Source: a virus. From it: a stretch of 35,856 nt of DNA. The notes under the pieces were generated by a model, which saw only the letters and a program-made list of their open reading frames with translations, was not told where the DNA came from and ran no database searches. The translations under genes and the position numbers were made by a program. Shown here piece after piece: positions 6,899 through 13,308 of this stretch. The stretch spans positions 1-35,856 of IMG/VR virus record IMGVR_UViG_3300006919_000173; one strand, given 5' to 3'. Each line of letters starts with the position of its first letter. Positions within the stretch are counted from its first letter, which is position 1.

Positions 6899-7182
6899 TG
6901 ACACCGAAAGAGATAATCACGAAGGCAATCGAAGAAGGCGCGCGCAAGAGTTTTCCTTGGCCAAATTCAGAATATACCGATCATACGGATTGGGCCAATA
7001 ACGGGCCTGATGATTTCCGTCCAAGCACACTAGAGGAATACTTGAGCCGCACACATATTGAAGATCAGGCAGACAATGTGTTCAAGGCGGCTTCCGAAGC
7101 TGCTGCGTCGGCGGTGCTTAGGGCGCTGGTGGAGCAAGGTTACGATATTGCCCCTAACCCCCATCACTCGCACAAGCCATAA
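6895..7182 (+). CDS. hypothetical protein, 95 aa, last gene of rightward operon
   Basis: Two ATGs stand in tandem (6895, 6898) after GGGAGAGGG. The protein begins MMTPKEIITKAIEEGARK and has an acidic, aromatic middle (PWPNSEYTDHTDWANNGPDDF), typical of small alphaproteobacterial phage proteins of unknown role. Its 3' end overlaps the 3' end of the convergent o-spanin gene by 29 nt. Confidence 0.75.
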   Translation: MMTPKEIITKAIEEGARKSFPWPNSEYTDHTDWANNGPDDFRPSTLEEYLSRTHIEDQADNVFKAASEAAASAVLRALVEQGYDIAPNPHHSHKP

Positions 7183-7423
7183 GGGCTGCACGCATGGTGA
7201 TCACCGCAGCCCGCAATTCCAGAGCAGATGCAGCCACGATAAGCAGGTCGGACGCGGCATTGCCGGTTAGCTGGTCGCCTACTTGGGCTGGTTCGGGAGG
7301 AATATCCGCTGATTTTAAACAAGGCTGAGGAACCGGGACCTCCACAGTACGCACGGAAATCCCCGGCTGCGGATGGTTGCAGGCGGAAAGCAATAACAGG
7401 CTTGCGATGGCAATGCGTTTCAT
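7154..7423 (-). CDS. o-spanin lipoprotein (Rz1-like), 89 aa
   Basis: The N-terminus MKRIAIASLLLLSAC is a short lipoprotein signal with a lipobox (LLSAC) and Cys15 as the lipidation site, followed by a Pro-rich stretch (VPVPQPCL). This is the standard look of the outer-membrane spanin subunit that fuses outer and inner membranes in the last step of lysis. It lies just downstream of a matching i-spanin (7536-7907), although 112 nt separate them, with a tRNA-like sequence in between. Most Rz1 genes are nested in or overlap Rz, so this arrangement is unusual. Confidence 0.8.
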   Translation of the reverse strand: MKRIAIASLLLLSACNHPQPGISVRTVEVPVPQPCLKSADIPPEPAQVGDQLTGNAASDLLIVAASALELRAAVITMRAALMACASDGG

Positions 7424-7441
7424 CTAGTTTCTCCTTGCTGC

Positions 7442-7526
7442 GGCCTTGTGGCTGAGTGGTCTAAGGCAGGTTTGATTCCGCAGGGGTTAGAAGCCCCCGC
7501 CGTGGGTTCGAATCCCACCAAGAACC
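7442..7526 (+). tRNA. degenerate type-II tRNA-like sequence (Ser-like, possible UGA anticodon)
   Basis: A perfect T arm (GTGGG TTCGAAT CCCAC, 7502-7518), a tRNA-Ser/Leu-type D arm (TGGCTGAGTGGTCTAAGGC) and a long variable arm with a GGGG/CCCC stem are clear. The acceptor stem pairs at only 5 of 7 positions, and the anticodon stem holds just two pairs around TTTGATT (anticodon TGA at 7473-7475 if so aligned). No CCA is encoded. It therefore looks like a decayed tRNA or a tRNA mimic rather than a working tRNA. Confidence 0.45.
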
Positions 7527-7535
7527 GCAGCACCC

Positions 7536-7907
7536 CTAAAGCCCTTTCGAGCGCAGCACCCCAGCTGGCGTCACACACTGATCGACCACGCCTTCCTTGC
7601 GCAGTGCATCGGCTTCGTCCTGCAAGTCTTCCGCTTCCGCTTCCGCGTCCTTCATGGCGTCTTCCAAAAGGCTCTGGCGTAGCTTGCCTTCATCGACAAG
7701 CTGCTGCATCCGGCGCGTCAGGGCATCCAGAGACGCTGCTGTTACGCTGTGCTGTGCTTCCGAGACTGCGAGAGTGTTGCGGAGGCGGTCATTCTCGCGA
7801 TCCTTGGCCGCATTCGACCACAGGGCAATGCCGAGAGCGGCAAGCAGCGCGAAAACGACGCCTGCGAAGATACGGTTCACGATGGGACCGAAGAAAGCCT
7901 TAATCAT
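7536..7907 (-). CDS. i-spanin (Rz-like), 123 aa
   Basis: The start is placed at MIKAFFGPIVNRIFAG, whose ATG overlaps the TGA of the upstream gene. Residues about 12-32 form one transmembrane helix, and the periplasmic rest is a long coiled coil (KDRENDRLRNTL..., LLEDAMKDAEAEAEDLQDEA), the layout of inner-membrane spanins. Near its end is a Cys (VVDQCVT) that could form the intermolecular disulfide known for Rz. Together with the lipoprotein at 7154-7423 it should span the periplasm during lysis. Confidence 0.8.
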   Translation of the reverse strand: MIKAFFGPIVNRIFAGVVFALLAALGIALWSNAAKDRENDRLRNTLAVSEAQHSVTAASLDALTRRMQQLVDEGKLRQSLLEDAMKDAEAEAEDLQDEADALRKEGVVDQCVTPAGVLRSKGL

Positions 7908-8020
7908 CCCGTCACTCCTATATAAATCGCATACCCAAGACAGCCCAAGGCCAGCCCTATCACTGGGGCGGCGTACCATAGCCTAGTTCGTATCCGGCGC
8001 GAAATGGTTTTAGCGATCAC
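7904..8020 (-). CDS. 38-aa single-span membrane protein
   Basis: A GTG at 8018-8020 starts a basic segment (KTISRRIRTRLWY) followed by one hydrophobic helix (APVIGLALGCLGYAIYIGV). It overlaps the 3' end of the previous gene by 11 nt and ends in ATGA with the i-spanin gene. Size and topology would suit a small holin-like or lysis-regulating peptide; there is no sequence signature to prove it. Longer in-frame starts upstream would overlap the neighbour heavily. Confidence 0.5.
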   Translation of the reverse strand: MIAKTISRRIRTRLWYAAPVIGLALGCLGYAIYIGVTG

Positions 8021-8420
8021 CTGAAATCTCGCGCGCCTCATTCTCGGCGGCATCCGCCACCTGTTGCGCCGCTTCTTCACGTGACATGTTGGCTGATACG
8101 CCTTCTTTGCCCGCCTTGAATGACAAGCGACCGCCTGCAAGCACGATTACCACCAGCACAAGCAGCGCGACAGCCTGGACGCCCATCGCGATTGTCAGGG
8201 CATCGCCAAGCTTGTCGGCGTTCTGAAGCGCCAGTTCCTTGCATGCCATGACCGCGAAGTCAGGCCGACCGTCCACGTACTTCGATGCGCCAAGCATATC
8301 CGCACACCAATTCCGCGCCGACAGGATCTTGATAATCCATAGCGCCGCGCCGATTGTGAAAAGGCTGCTCACAAATACGGCGACCAGTGCCCATGTGCGG
8401 ATCGAGTTGCGGATCGTCAT
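8010..8420 (-). CDS. two-span membrane protein, holin candidate, 136 aa
   Basis: Two clear transmembrane helices: residues about 9-32 (WALVAVFVSSLFTIGAALWI) and 75-97 (ALTIAMGVQAVALLVLVVIV), then a charged C-terminal tail (SREEAAQQVADAAENEAREI). Placement directly after the lysozyme gene, with an ATGA overlap, makes it the best holin or antiholin candidate in the window. The 136-aa length is a little long for a class II holin, and 8988-9308 and 9301-9744 are competing candidates. Confidence 0.6.
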   Translation of the reverse strand: MTIRNSIRTWALVAVFVSSLFTIGAALWIIKILSARNWCADMLGASKYVDGRPDFAVMACKELALQNADKLGDALTIAMGVQAVALLVLVVIVLAGGRLSFKAGKEGVSANMSREEAAQQVADAAENEAREISGDR

Positions 8421-8986
8421 GACAGATACAGCTTGCGCTCGGCTTCACGACGGCGGGTCAGGCCGCGCATAACCTTGCCATTTGCGCGGTTCCATCTGGG
8501 AAATTCTTTGGCCGCACCTGCATAGTCACCCGCGTTGTGCTTCTTCAGCAGCGTGGACTTTTCCAGATTGCCTTCACCCAGATTGTAGGCAAACGAGACA
8601 AGCGCCGCGAACTGGTTGTCAGTGGCCTTGGGTGCCAAGCGTTCTACAGCAGCTTCAAAGCGATCGGTGTCGTTGTCGAACAGATCATCGGCTTCTTCTT
8701 CCGTGACGCGATCTCCACGGCTCACGCCGCCCGTATGCCCCCATCCGATAGTCCACGGCTCACCGCCTGTCCCGGGGTCTGGATAGGCTTCCAACTCCAA
8801 TCCCTCAAAGGACTTGATCAGACGCTCGCCTGCTGCGTTTATCTGGCGGCCCTTGGGTTTGGGTGGCCGAACCACGATAATGCCTTCAGCGGCGTCTATA
8901 GCAGTGTCCATGCTATCGACTTCGGCTTGCGTCAGACCACGTCCAAGAATGGCGCGTAATTCATCAAATATCGGCTTTCTGTCCAC
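8417..8986 (-). CDS. endolysin, GH24 lysozyme (muramidase), 189 aa
   Basis: The C-terminal 140 residues are a T4-type lysozyme that hydrolyses the MurNAc-GlcNAc bond of peptidoglycan. The catalytic Glu is E61 (SFEGLELEAY), with D70 (YPDPGTGG) nine residues on, then WTIGWGHT and the conserved FAALVSFAYNLGEGNL. The last part has PRWNRANGKVMRGLTRRREAE, the usual GL..RR.AE end of the family. The first 45 residues (MDRKPIFDELRAILGRGLTQ) form a helical N-terminal extension often seen in alphaproteobacterial phage lysozymes. There is no signal peptide or SAR anchor, so export should depend on a holin. Confidence 0.93.
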   Translation of the reverse strand: MDRKPIFDELRAILGRGLTQAEVDSMDTAIDAAEGIIVVRPPKPKGRQINAAGERLIKSFEGLELEAYPDPGTGGEPWTIGWGHTGGVSRGDRVTEEEADDLFDNDTDRFEAAVERLAPKATDNQFAALVSFAYNLGEGNLEKSTLLKKHNAGDYAGAAKEFPRWNRANGKVMRGLTRRREAERKLYLS

Positions 8987-8987
8987 G

Positions 8988-9308
8988 TCACCTTACTCCC
9001 GTGTTTATGTTGCGAGCCCTGTCCTCAAGCAGCAGATCCACCTTTGCCTCCAAGCGCGCAAAGTCTGCCGTCAGATTGCTTTGTTCAAGCTTTTCCAGCC
9101 GCGATGTGTTGCGCTCCACCCGATCGGTCGTAATGGCCGATTGCCAGATCAACGTCCCCACCGAAATCAGCAGGGCCATGATGCTTGTTAGATTGGTAAG
9201 GTTGAAAGGGCTTTTCTTGGCTGACTGCTTCGCTTCCCATTGCTCAAGAAGCTGCTCGGCCATCCCGCGAAATACTATTTCCCTTTGTAGATCATTCCCG
9301 TCAGGCAT
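8988..9308 (-). CDS. membrane-anchored coiled-coil protein, 106 aa
   Basis: A charged N-terminal helix, one transmembrane segment (residues about 40-60, TSIMALLISVGTLIWQSAIT) and a C-terminal coiled coil (RLEKLEQSNLTADFARLEAKVDLL). This layout resembles XhlA or DUF2730-type proteins of phage lysis cassettes. It sits directly before the lysozyme and overlaps the preceding gene by 8 nt. Lysis accessory function is inferred from context. Confidence 0.65.
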   Translation of the reverse strand: MPDGNDLQREIVFRGMAEQLLEQWEAKQSAKKSPFNLTNLTSIMALLISVGTLIWQSAITTDRVERNTSRLEKLEQSNLTADFARLEAKVDLLLEDRARNINTGVR

Positions 9309-9744
9309 GCGTTTTCTCCAGCCGTGACGGTTCGATCATCGGCCCATTGCGACCCAACGCCTTTAATGCCCGGTAACGTATTGTCATCAAAGGAAGCGTC
9401 AGCATAAGTTGTACTATCACGACAGACGTTATCACGCAAAAAGCAACGTACTGTTCTTCAGCCGGCAACCAGTAAAACCGCCATGCTATCGGGAACAGCA
9501 GGATGATTGCCGCCTCCCTCAGTAGCGGGCGCCCTCTGCGCACCATGCCTGCGTAGATGAAAACGATCACTAGAATGTCTAAGATGAAAAGGAGGTCGTA
9601 CGTCACCGGCAGGCCAATCGTGTAGACAAGGCGCGCCACAACGTTACTCGCAACCAAAGCCCCTGCTGACGGTCCACCTTGGAAAGCGGTCCATGCAGCA
9701 AGGGCTAAGGCAACGTAAGACGCGTATGTCAGCGCCTCGATCAT
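9301..9744 (-). CDS. multi-span membrane protein, 147 aa
   Basis: Four or five hydrophobic helices (about residues 4-20, 28-45, 50-68, 75-92, 100-125) cover most of the protein, followed by a basic C-terminus. It heads the lysis group behind the tail genes. I recognise no family; it could be a holin-like or superinfection-exclusion protein. Confidence 0.65.
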   Translation of the reverse strand: MIEALTYASYVALALAAWTAFQGGPSAGALVASNVVARLVYTIGLPVTYDLLFILDILVIVFIYAGMVRRGRPLLREAAIILLFPIAWRFYWLPAEEQYVAFCVITSVVIVQLMLTLPLMTIRYRALKALGRNGPMIEPSRLEKTHA

Positions 9745-9745
9745 G

Positions 9746-9862
9746 TCAGTCCTTCTTGGACTTCTTGGTCTTTTTGGTTTTCGGGTTCTTCACGCTGCGA
9801 CCCTCGGGGATATCTGGCGGGCTCGGGGGAGCGGGTGGCGGTGGAGGCGGTGGCAGGGCCAT
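9746..9862 (-). CDS. 38-aa proline-then-lysine-rich peptide
   Basis: The frame starts MALPPPPPPPAPPSPPD and ends in a run of Lys (KNPKTKKTKKSKKD). The ATG at 9860-9862 has AAAGGAAAC upstream. Low complexity makes it easy to miss, yet the start site is good and it fills the gap between two genes. A Pro-rich rod with a poly-basic tail could bind DNA or a membrane; that is a guess. Confidence 0.5.
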   Translation of the reverse strand: MALPPPPPPPAPPSPPDIPEGRSVKNPKTKKTKKSKKD

Positions 9863-9874
9863 AATGTGTTTCCT

Positions 9875-9967
9875 TTACCAAAGTCTTGCCGCAGCCCAGA
9901 AACGTCGGTGACGCTCCAGGCTACTCACGATCCATAGCAGACCGATAGCGGCGAGAACAGTTTTCAC
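9875..9967 (-). CDS. 30-aa membrane peptide
   Basis: GTG at 9965-9967, in a GTGA overlap with the upstream 38-aa ORF, starts KTVLAAIGLLWIVSSLERHR: one short hydrophobic helix and a basic tail. It ends TAA 12 nt before the next small gene. Support is the coupling and the hydrophobic pattern only. Confidence 0.4.
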   Translation of the reverse strand: MKTVLAAIGLLWIVSSLERHRRFWAAARLW

Positions 9968-10080
9968 TTGCGTGCCTTACGCGGTTTGGGCTTGTCCTTT
10001 TCCCAATACCGTTCTTCAGGAGGCGGACCACCGCACTCCATGTAATTATGCGTCGTAGGTTTGGGCTTCTGCATTACCAT
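9964..10080 (-). CDS. 38-aa Lys/Pro-rich peptide
   Basis: The ATG at 10078-10080 (or at 10072-10074) overlaps the stop of the tailspike gene. The peptide contains PKPTTHNYMECGGPPPEERY and a basic KPKPRKARK end. Coupling to the tailspike and to the next tiny ORF suggests it is translated. Function unknown. Confidence 0.5.
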   Translation of the reverse strand: MVMQKPKPTTHNYMECGGPPPEERYWEKDKPKPRKARK

Positions 10081-12152
10081 CCCCATGGGCCTAGTTCTGT
10101 CGTTTCATAGGTCATCTGGAAACGAATGTCAGCACCGCTGGAAAAGCCGGTTTTCGTGATGCCATCGAACTTGATAGCATATCCGCCAGCTTCCCCGCGT
10201 CCTTTTGTGAGAGCCGGCGTGCCGAAAGAGAAAGCAACATCGGCACAGGAGTCGAGACCAAAAACGTTGCGGATTACAAAGGGCAGGCCATCGATGGTGA
10301 ACGCGCCCGATGCAGCGCCGTTGAGCGTCTGGATCGTGACGTAGCCCCACACAGTCACCGTGTTGCCGATGCGCACCCAGCGGCCTGTTTTCGTGCCGCT
10401 CCCGCTATCCCCTGCCGTGCCGCCGAACTTGGGAACGGGCGACCATGGCCCTTGATACTGACGCAACCCGCCATAAGCGATGCTCGGATCGGTAAACACG
10501 TCCGAGCCGGTCAGCTTGACCCCATTAAGGACGGGCAAGCCTTCGTAGCCGATCGAGTTGACCAGATCGCCGATAACCGCAGAATATCCGTTCTGGTTGT
10601 TGTGGTGGGCTACATCGACCTGAATGCGCGCATTCTTCGAATAGAGCAGCGGCACACTGGCCGAAACTGTCGTATCGAACTGGTAGAACTCGTTCTGCTG
10701 GTCCGGGCCTTCGGTGAATATGGTCGTGAAGGTTGCGCCTTCGGTGTAAATCCCGGTGAGGTTGGCAACGCCGTTCTTCGACATGAACATCACATCGCCA
10801 AGCTCGGCGCCGACATTCGTGCCCGTAATGTTGCAGTAGAAGTTGAAGATATGCGCGGTGCGCTTCAGGGCCGCTGCCGTCCACCAAGCATCGATCGTCG
10901 GTTCGGTGCCGTCATACCCACTAACCGCAGGATCGTAGACAGGAGCCTCGACAGGCTTCCAGAACGAAGCGCCGGAAATATCAATATCCGTGCCCGACAG
11001 ATAGCCGATGAGACCGCGCCAATTGTGAAGGATGCGGCAGTAGATTTTAGCGTACCATGTCGCAGAACATCGCACGCCTACTGTAAATCCGCGAATAAGC
11101 ACGTCGCTTGCGATCTTGCAGCTTTCCGCGCCCGCGAGGTTCACGCCCTTGCACGTCCAGTTGCCGTAAATCGTCAGGGCGGAAATCTGGACGTTCGAAA
11201 CCTGCGTCTTGAGTCCGCTTGAGCTGTCTCCACCCTCTACCGTAGTGTCGTCGAGGCGAACGCCTGTATTATCGTAAGGGCATGTGTCGAGAGCGTATGT
11301 GGTAAAATCGTTGATATCGCAGAACAGTGCGCTACCCATGCGCTCGGTGCCAGATGCTACCCCTGCAATACCCGTGCGGACTGTCCAGTCGTTTGCACAT
11401 CCCTGCCCGCGAAGGGAAAGGTTTGGAGCAAGCTTGATCTTGTCGGTGATGCGCCCGATGCCTTTGGGCAGGATTACCTCACCCGAAAAGCTTCCCTGCA
11501 ATTCGGTTGCGCGGGTTCCGCCCTGCCAGATAAAAGGACACACAAAATCAATGGCGGCCTGAAGTGCAGCAGTGTTATCCGTTCCGTTGCCTGCCGCGCC
11601 CGTGCTGTCGGCCACAAACCCGAACCATGTTGCATAGACGGTCCCAAGCGCCCACGGACCCCTGCGAACATAACCGCCCGATGCGCCCGTGGTGTCGCTG
11701 GCAAAGGGGATGATTACGCTGTTCGTAGGATCTCGATCGACCCATGCAGAAAGGTCGCTGGATGAACGGTCGAAGTTATCGCCGCCAAGCGTGACCGTGC
11801 GAGGGCCGGATGCGCCGAGGTTGGCAACGTCGCTTTTTGCCGCTGTTGCGGTGACTTTTACCGAAAGGGCGGCAGTGGTCGCGGCTGCGTCAGCCTTGGT
11901 GGCTAATCCAGCTGCCAGCGAATCCGCAGAGATACCAATCGCATCGATAGCCTGCTTAACCCGCAAAGGGGTGACGCGCTTGGCATTGTCTGTTCCAGCC
12001 TCAGCCTCAGCTTGTGAAGCGAGAGGGGTTGCTGCATCGACGATCTGCGAAGGCGTAGCCTTTTGGACTGCACTACCCCGGTCTACTACAAACGCGTCGG
12101 TGTTGCTTACCGTAGAGGCGGCAGGAAGGTCGTCTGGTCGAATGGTCGCCAT
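10074..12152 (-). CDS. tailspike / tail fibre protein, 692 aa
   Basis: The N-terminal 70 residues (MATIRPDDLPAASTVSNTDA, ATPLASQAEAEAGTDNAKRV) match the virion-binding head found at the front of many podovirus and siphovirus tail fibres. Around residue 175 is YATWFGFVADSTG...NTAALQAAIDF, the usual entry into a right-handed beta-helix of pectate-lyase type. The middle (residues 200-550) is a beta-helix-like repeat, and the C-terminus is a beta domain. Likely role: receptor binding and perhaps depolymerisation of surface polysaccharide. Catalytic residues cannot be assigned by eye. Confidence 0.88.
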   Translation of the reverse strand: MATIRPDDLPAASTVSNTDAFVVDRGSAVQKATPSQIVDAATPLASQAEAEAGTDNAKRVTPLRVKQAIDAIGISADSLAAGLATKADAAATTAALSVKVTATAAKSDVANLGASGPRTVTLGGDNFDRSSSDLSAWVDRDPTNSVIIPFASDTTGASGGYVRRGPWALGTVYATWFGFVADSTGAAGNGTDNTAALQAAIDFVCPFIWQGGTRATELQGSFSGEVILPKGIGRITDKIKLAPNLSLRGQGCANDWTVRTGIAGVASGTERMGSALFCDINDFTTYALDTCPYDNTGVRLDDTTVEGGDSSSGLKTQVSNVQISALTIYGNWTCKGVNLAGAESCKIASDVLIRGFTVGVRCSATWYAKIYCRILHNWRGLIGYLSGTDIDISGASFWKPVEAPVYDPAVSGYDGTEPTIDAWWTAAALKRTAHIFNFYCNITGTNVGAELGDVMFMSKNGVANLTGIYTEGATFTTIFTEGPDQQNEFYQFDTTVSASVPLLYSKNARIQVDVAHHNNQNGYSAVIGDLVNSIGYEGLPVLNGVKLTGSDVFTDPSIAYGGLRQYQGPWSPVPKFGGTAGDSGSGTKTGRWVRIGNTVTVWGYVTIQTLNGAASGAFTIDGLPFVIRNVFGLDSCADVAFSFGTPALTKGRGEAGGYAIKFDGITKTGFSSGADIRFQMTYETTELGPWGW

Positions 12153-12153
12153 G

Positions 12154-12936
12154 CTATGCTATCCTGATAATTTTATTGCAAATGATAGTAGGCTGCACGT
12201 TGTTGTGCGCTTCGCCGCCGCCCTTGCTGGCGATGGTAATGCCGGTTGTGGCGCTGACCGTGCTGGCAGAAGTGACAGTGGTCGAAGAAGTGATACCCCC
12301 TTCCGCGCCGACATTGCCCTGTACCGTGGCGCGCTGATAGGAATGCGTGTGGCCGGGATCTGTAACCGAGTGATTGTGCGCTGGCATCTGCGCTTCAGTC
12401 AGAGTGTGCGTCTGGGCACCACCTGCCGCCCCCAAGGTAGACGATGACAGTGTGTTGAGGCGCGTCGTGGCAGGTGTAGCCATGCTTTCACGTCCAGCAC
12501 CGATCCTGCCGCGGTAATCGGGAAGATTGAATGTCGTGGAACCGTCCCCTGCGCCTGCATTTGTTCCGATAACGGCAAACAGGGCAGCATACGTCGAACG
12601 GCTGACCTCTTGCCCCGCGGCGAACAGATAGTTTTCAGGGGGAGTTGAGCCCCAAAAGTCCACCACCACGCCGATAGGAATATTCGAACCACCTACGATC
12701 TGGCTTACCGTCGCCACGTCCGTGGGATTGGTCCCCGGTGCAACGTCGGTGATCTTGTTGCCATTCATCGGTAGATCGGCACGCATCCCGCCCTTACCGT
12801 CGCGGTCGAGGGAATTGCCCATGGCTTGCGCCAGGTCTTGCAGGGGTGGATTGTGCTGGCTGGGAAGAACGTCATCCCCAGTATTGACTATACTACCCGG
12901 GGGAAGATCATAGTCGCCGTTTGAATCTCTTGGCAC
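12154..12936 (-). CDS. tail collar domain protein, 260 aa
   Basis: After MPRDSNGDYDLPPGS..., the typical opening of this phage family, comes a segment ending DVAPGTNPTDVATVSQI, then a phage Tail Collar domain (VVDFWGSTPPENYLFAAGQEVSR...FNLPDYRGRIGAGRE) and a metal-type HxH region (PAHNHSVTDPGHTHSY). The GTG at 12934-12936, with GCGGAG 8 nt upstream, restores the conserved PRDSNG start; a TTG 30 nt earlier adds ten atypical residues. It is a tail fibre or collar component next to the tailspike. Confidence 0.88.
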   Translation of the reverse strand: MPRDSNGDYDLPPGSIVNTGDDVLPSQHNPPLQDLAQAMGNSLDRDGKGGMRADLPMNGNKITDVAPGTNPTDVATVSQIVGGSNIPIGVVVDFWGSTPPENYLFAAGQEVSRSTYAALFAVIGTNAGAGDGSTTFNLPDYRGRIGAGRESMATPATTRLNTLSSSTLGAAGGAQTHTLTEAQMPAHNHSVTDPGHTHSYQRATVQGNVGAEGGITSSTTVTSASTVSATTGITIASKGGGEAHNNVQPTIICNKIIRIA

Positions 12937-13041
12937 AGGCCAAACTCCGCTTGCGTTGGAACACAAGCGCGTGAGGTAAATTCAACCGCGCAATTTCTCA
13001 TGTGCTTGTTACATCAAAGGCGGTGTGCTAGCAATAGGGGC

Positions 13042-13308
13042 ATGGAACCGGCTCCGAAACACACCATTGCGCAGATTGAGCAGGAACTGCAGCGCGCACG
13101 GTTCAGCGAACTGGATTCCGAGAAATATCTAAGGTCACGCCATGAGCGCAAAGCCCTTGAGCAAGCCTCCAAGACATACCGCCAGAAGGATCGCCAGCTA
13201 GCGTTTCTCGCAGGCTATCGGGCGGCATCCGATCGAATGGAATTCATGCTTGTGCCTTGGGCGGTGGCGGCGCTTGGAATTGTCGCCGTTCTTAACGCCT
13301 TCGCTTAG
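13042..13308 (+). CDS. 88-aa coiled-coil plus C-terminal anchor protein on the opposite strand
   Basis: MEPAPKHTIAQIEQELQRAR starts a long charged helix, followed by one C-terminal transmembrane helix (about residues 67-87, MLVPWAVAALGIVAVLNAFA). It is the only plus-strand gene inside the leftward virion block, with its own upstream region. Its TAG overlaps the TAA of the convergent 933-aa gene within TTAG. This is the pattern of a moron, an independently expressed inserted gene. Function unknown; a tail-anchored inner-membrane protein would suit exclusion or lysogenic conversion. Confidence 0.65.
   Translation: MEPAPKHTIAQIEQELQRARFSELDSEKYLRSRHERKALEQASKTYRQKDRQLAFLAGYRAASDRMEFMLVPWAVAALGIVAVLNAFA

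Noticed and set aside
7448-7903. Plus-strand frame starting MAEWSKAG
   Set aside because: That translation is the usual artefact of reading through a tRNA-like sequence; the rest is antisense to the i-spanin.
10452-11222. 256-codon plus-strand frame
   Set aside because: Lies wholly antisense to the tailspike gene, has no ribosome site and no protein-like pattern; antisense frames are expected in GC-rich DNA.
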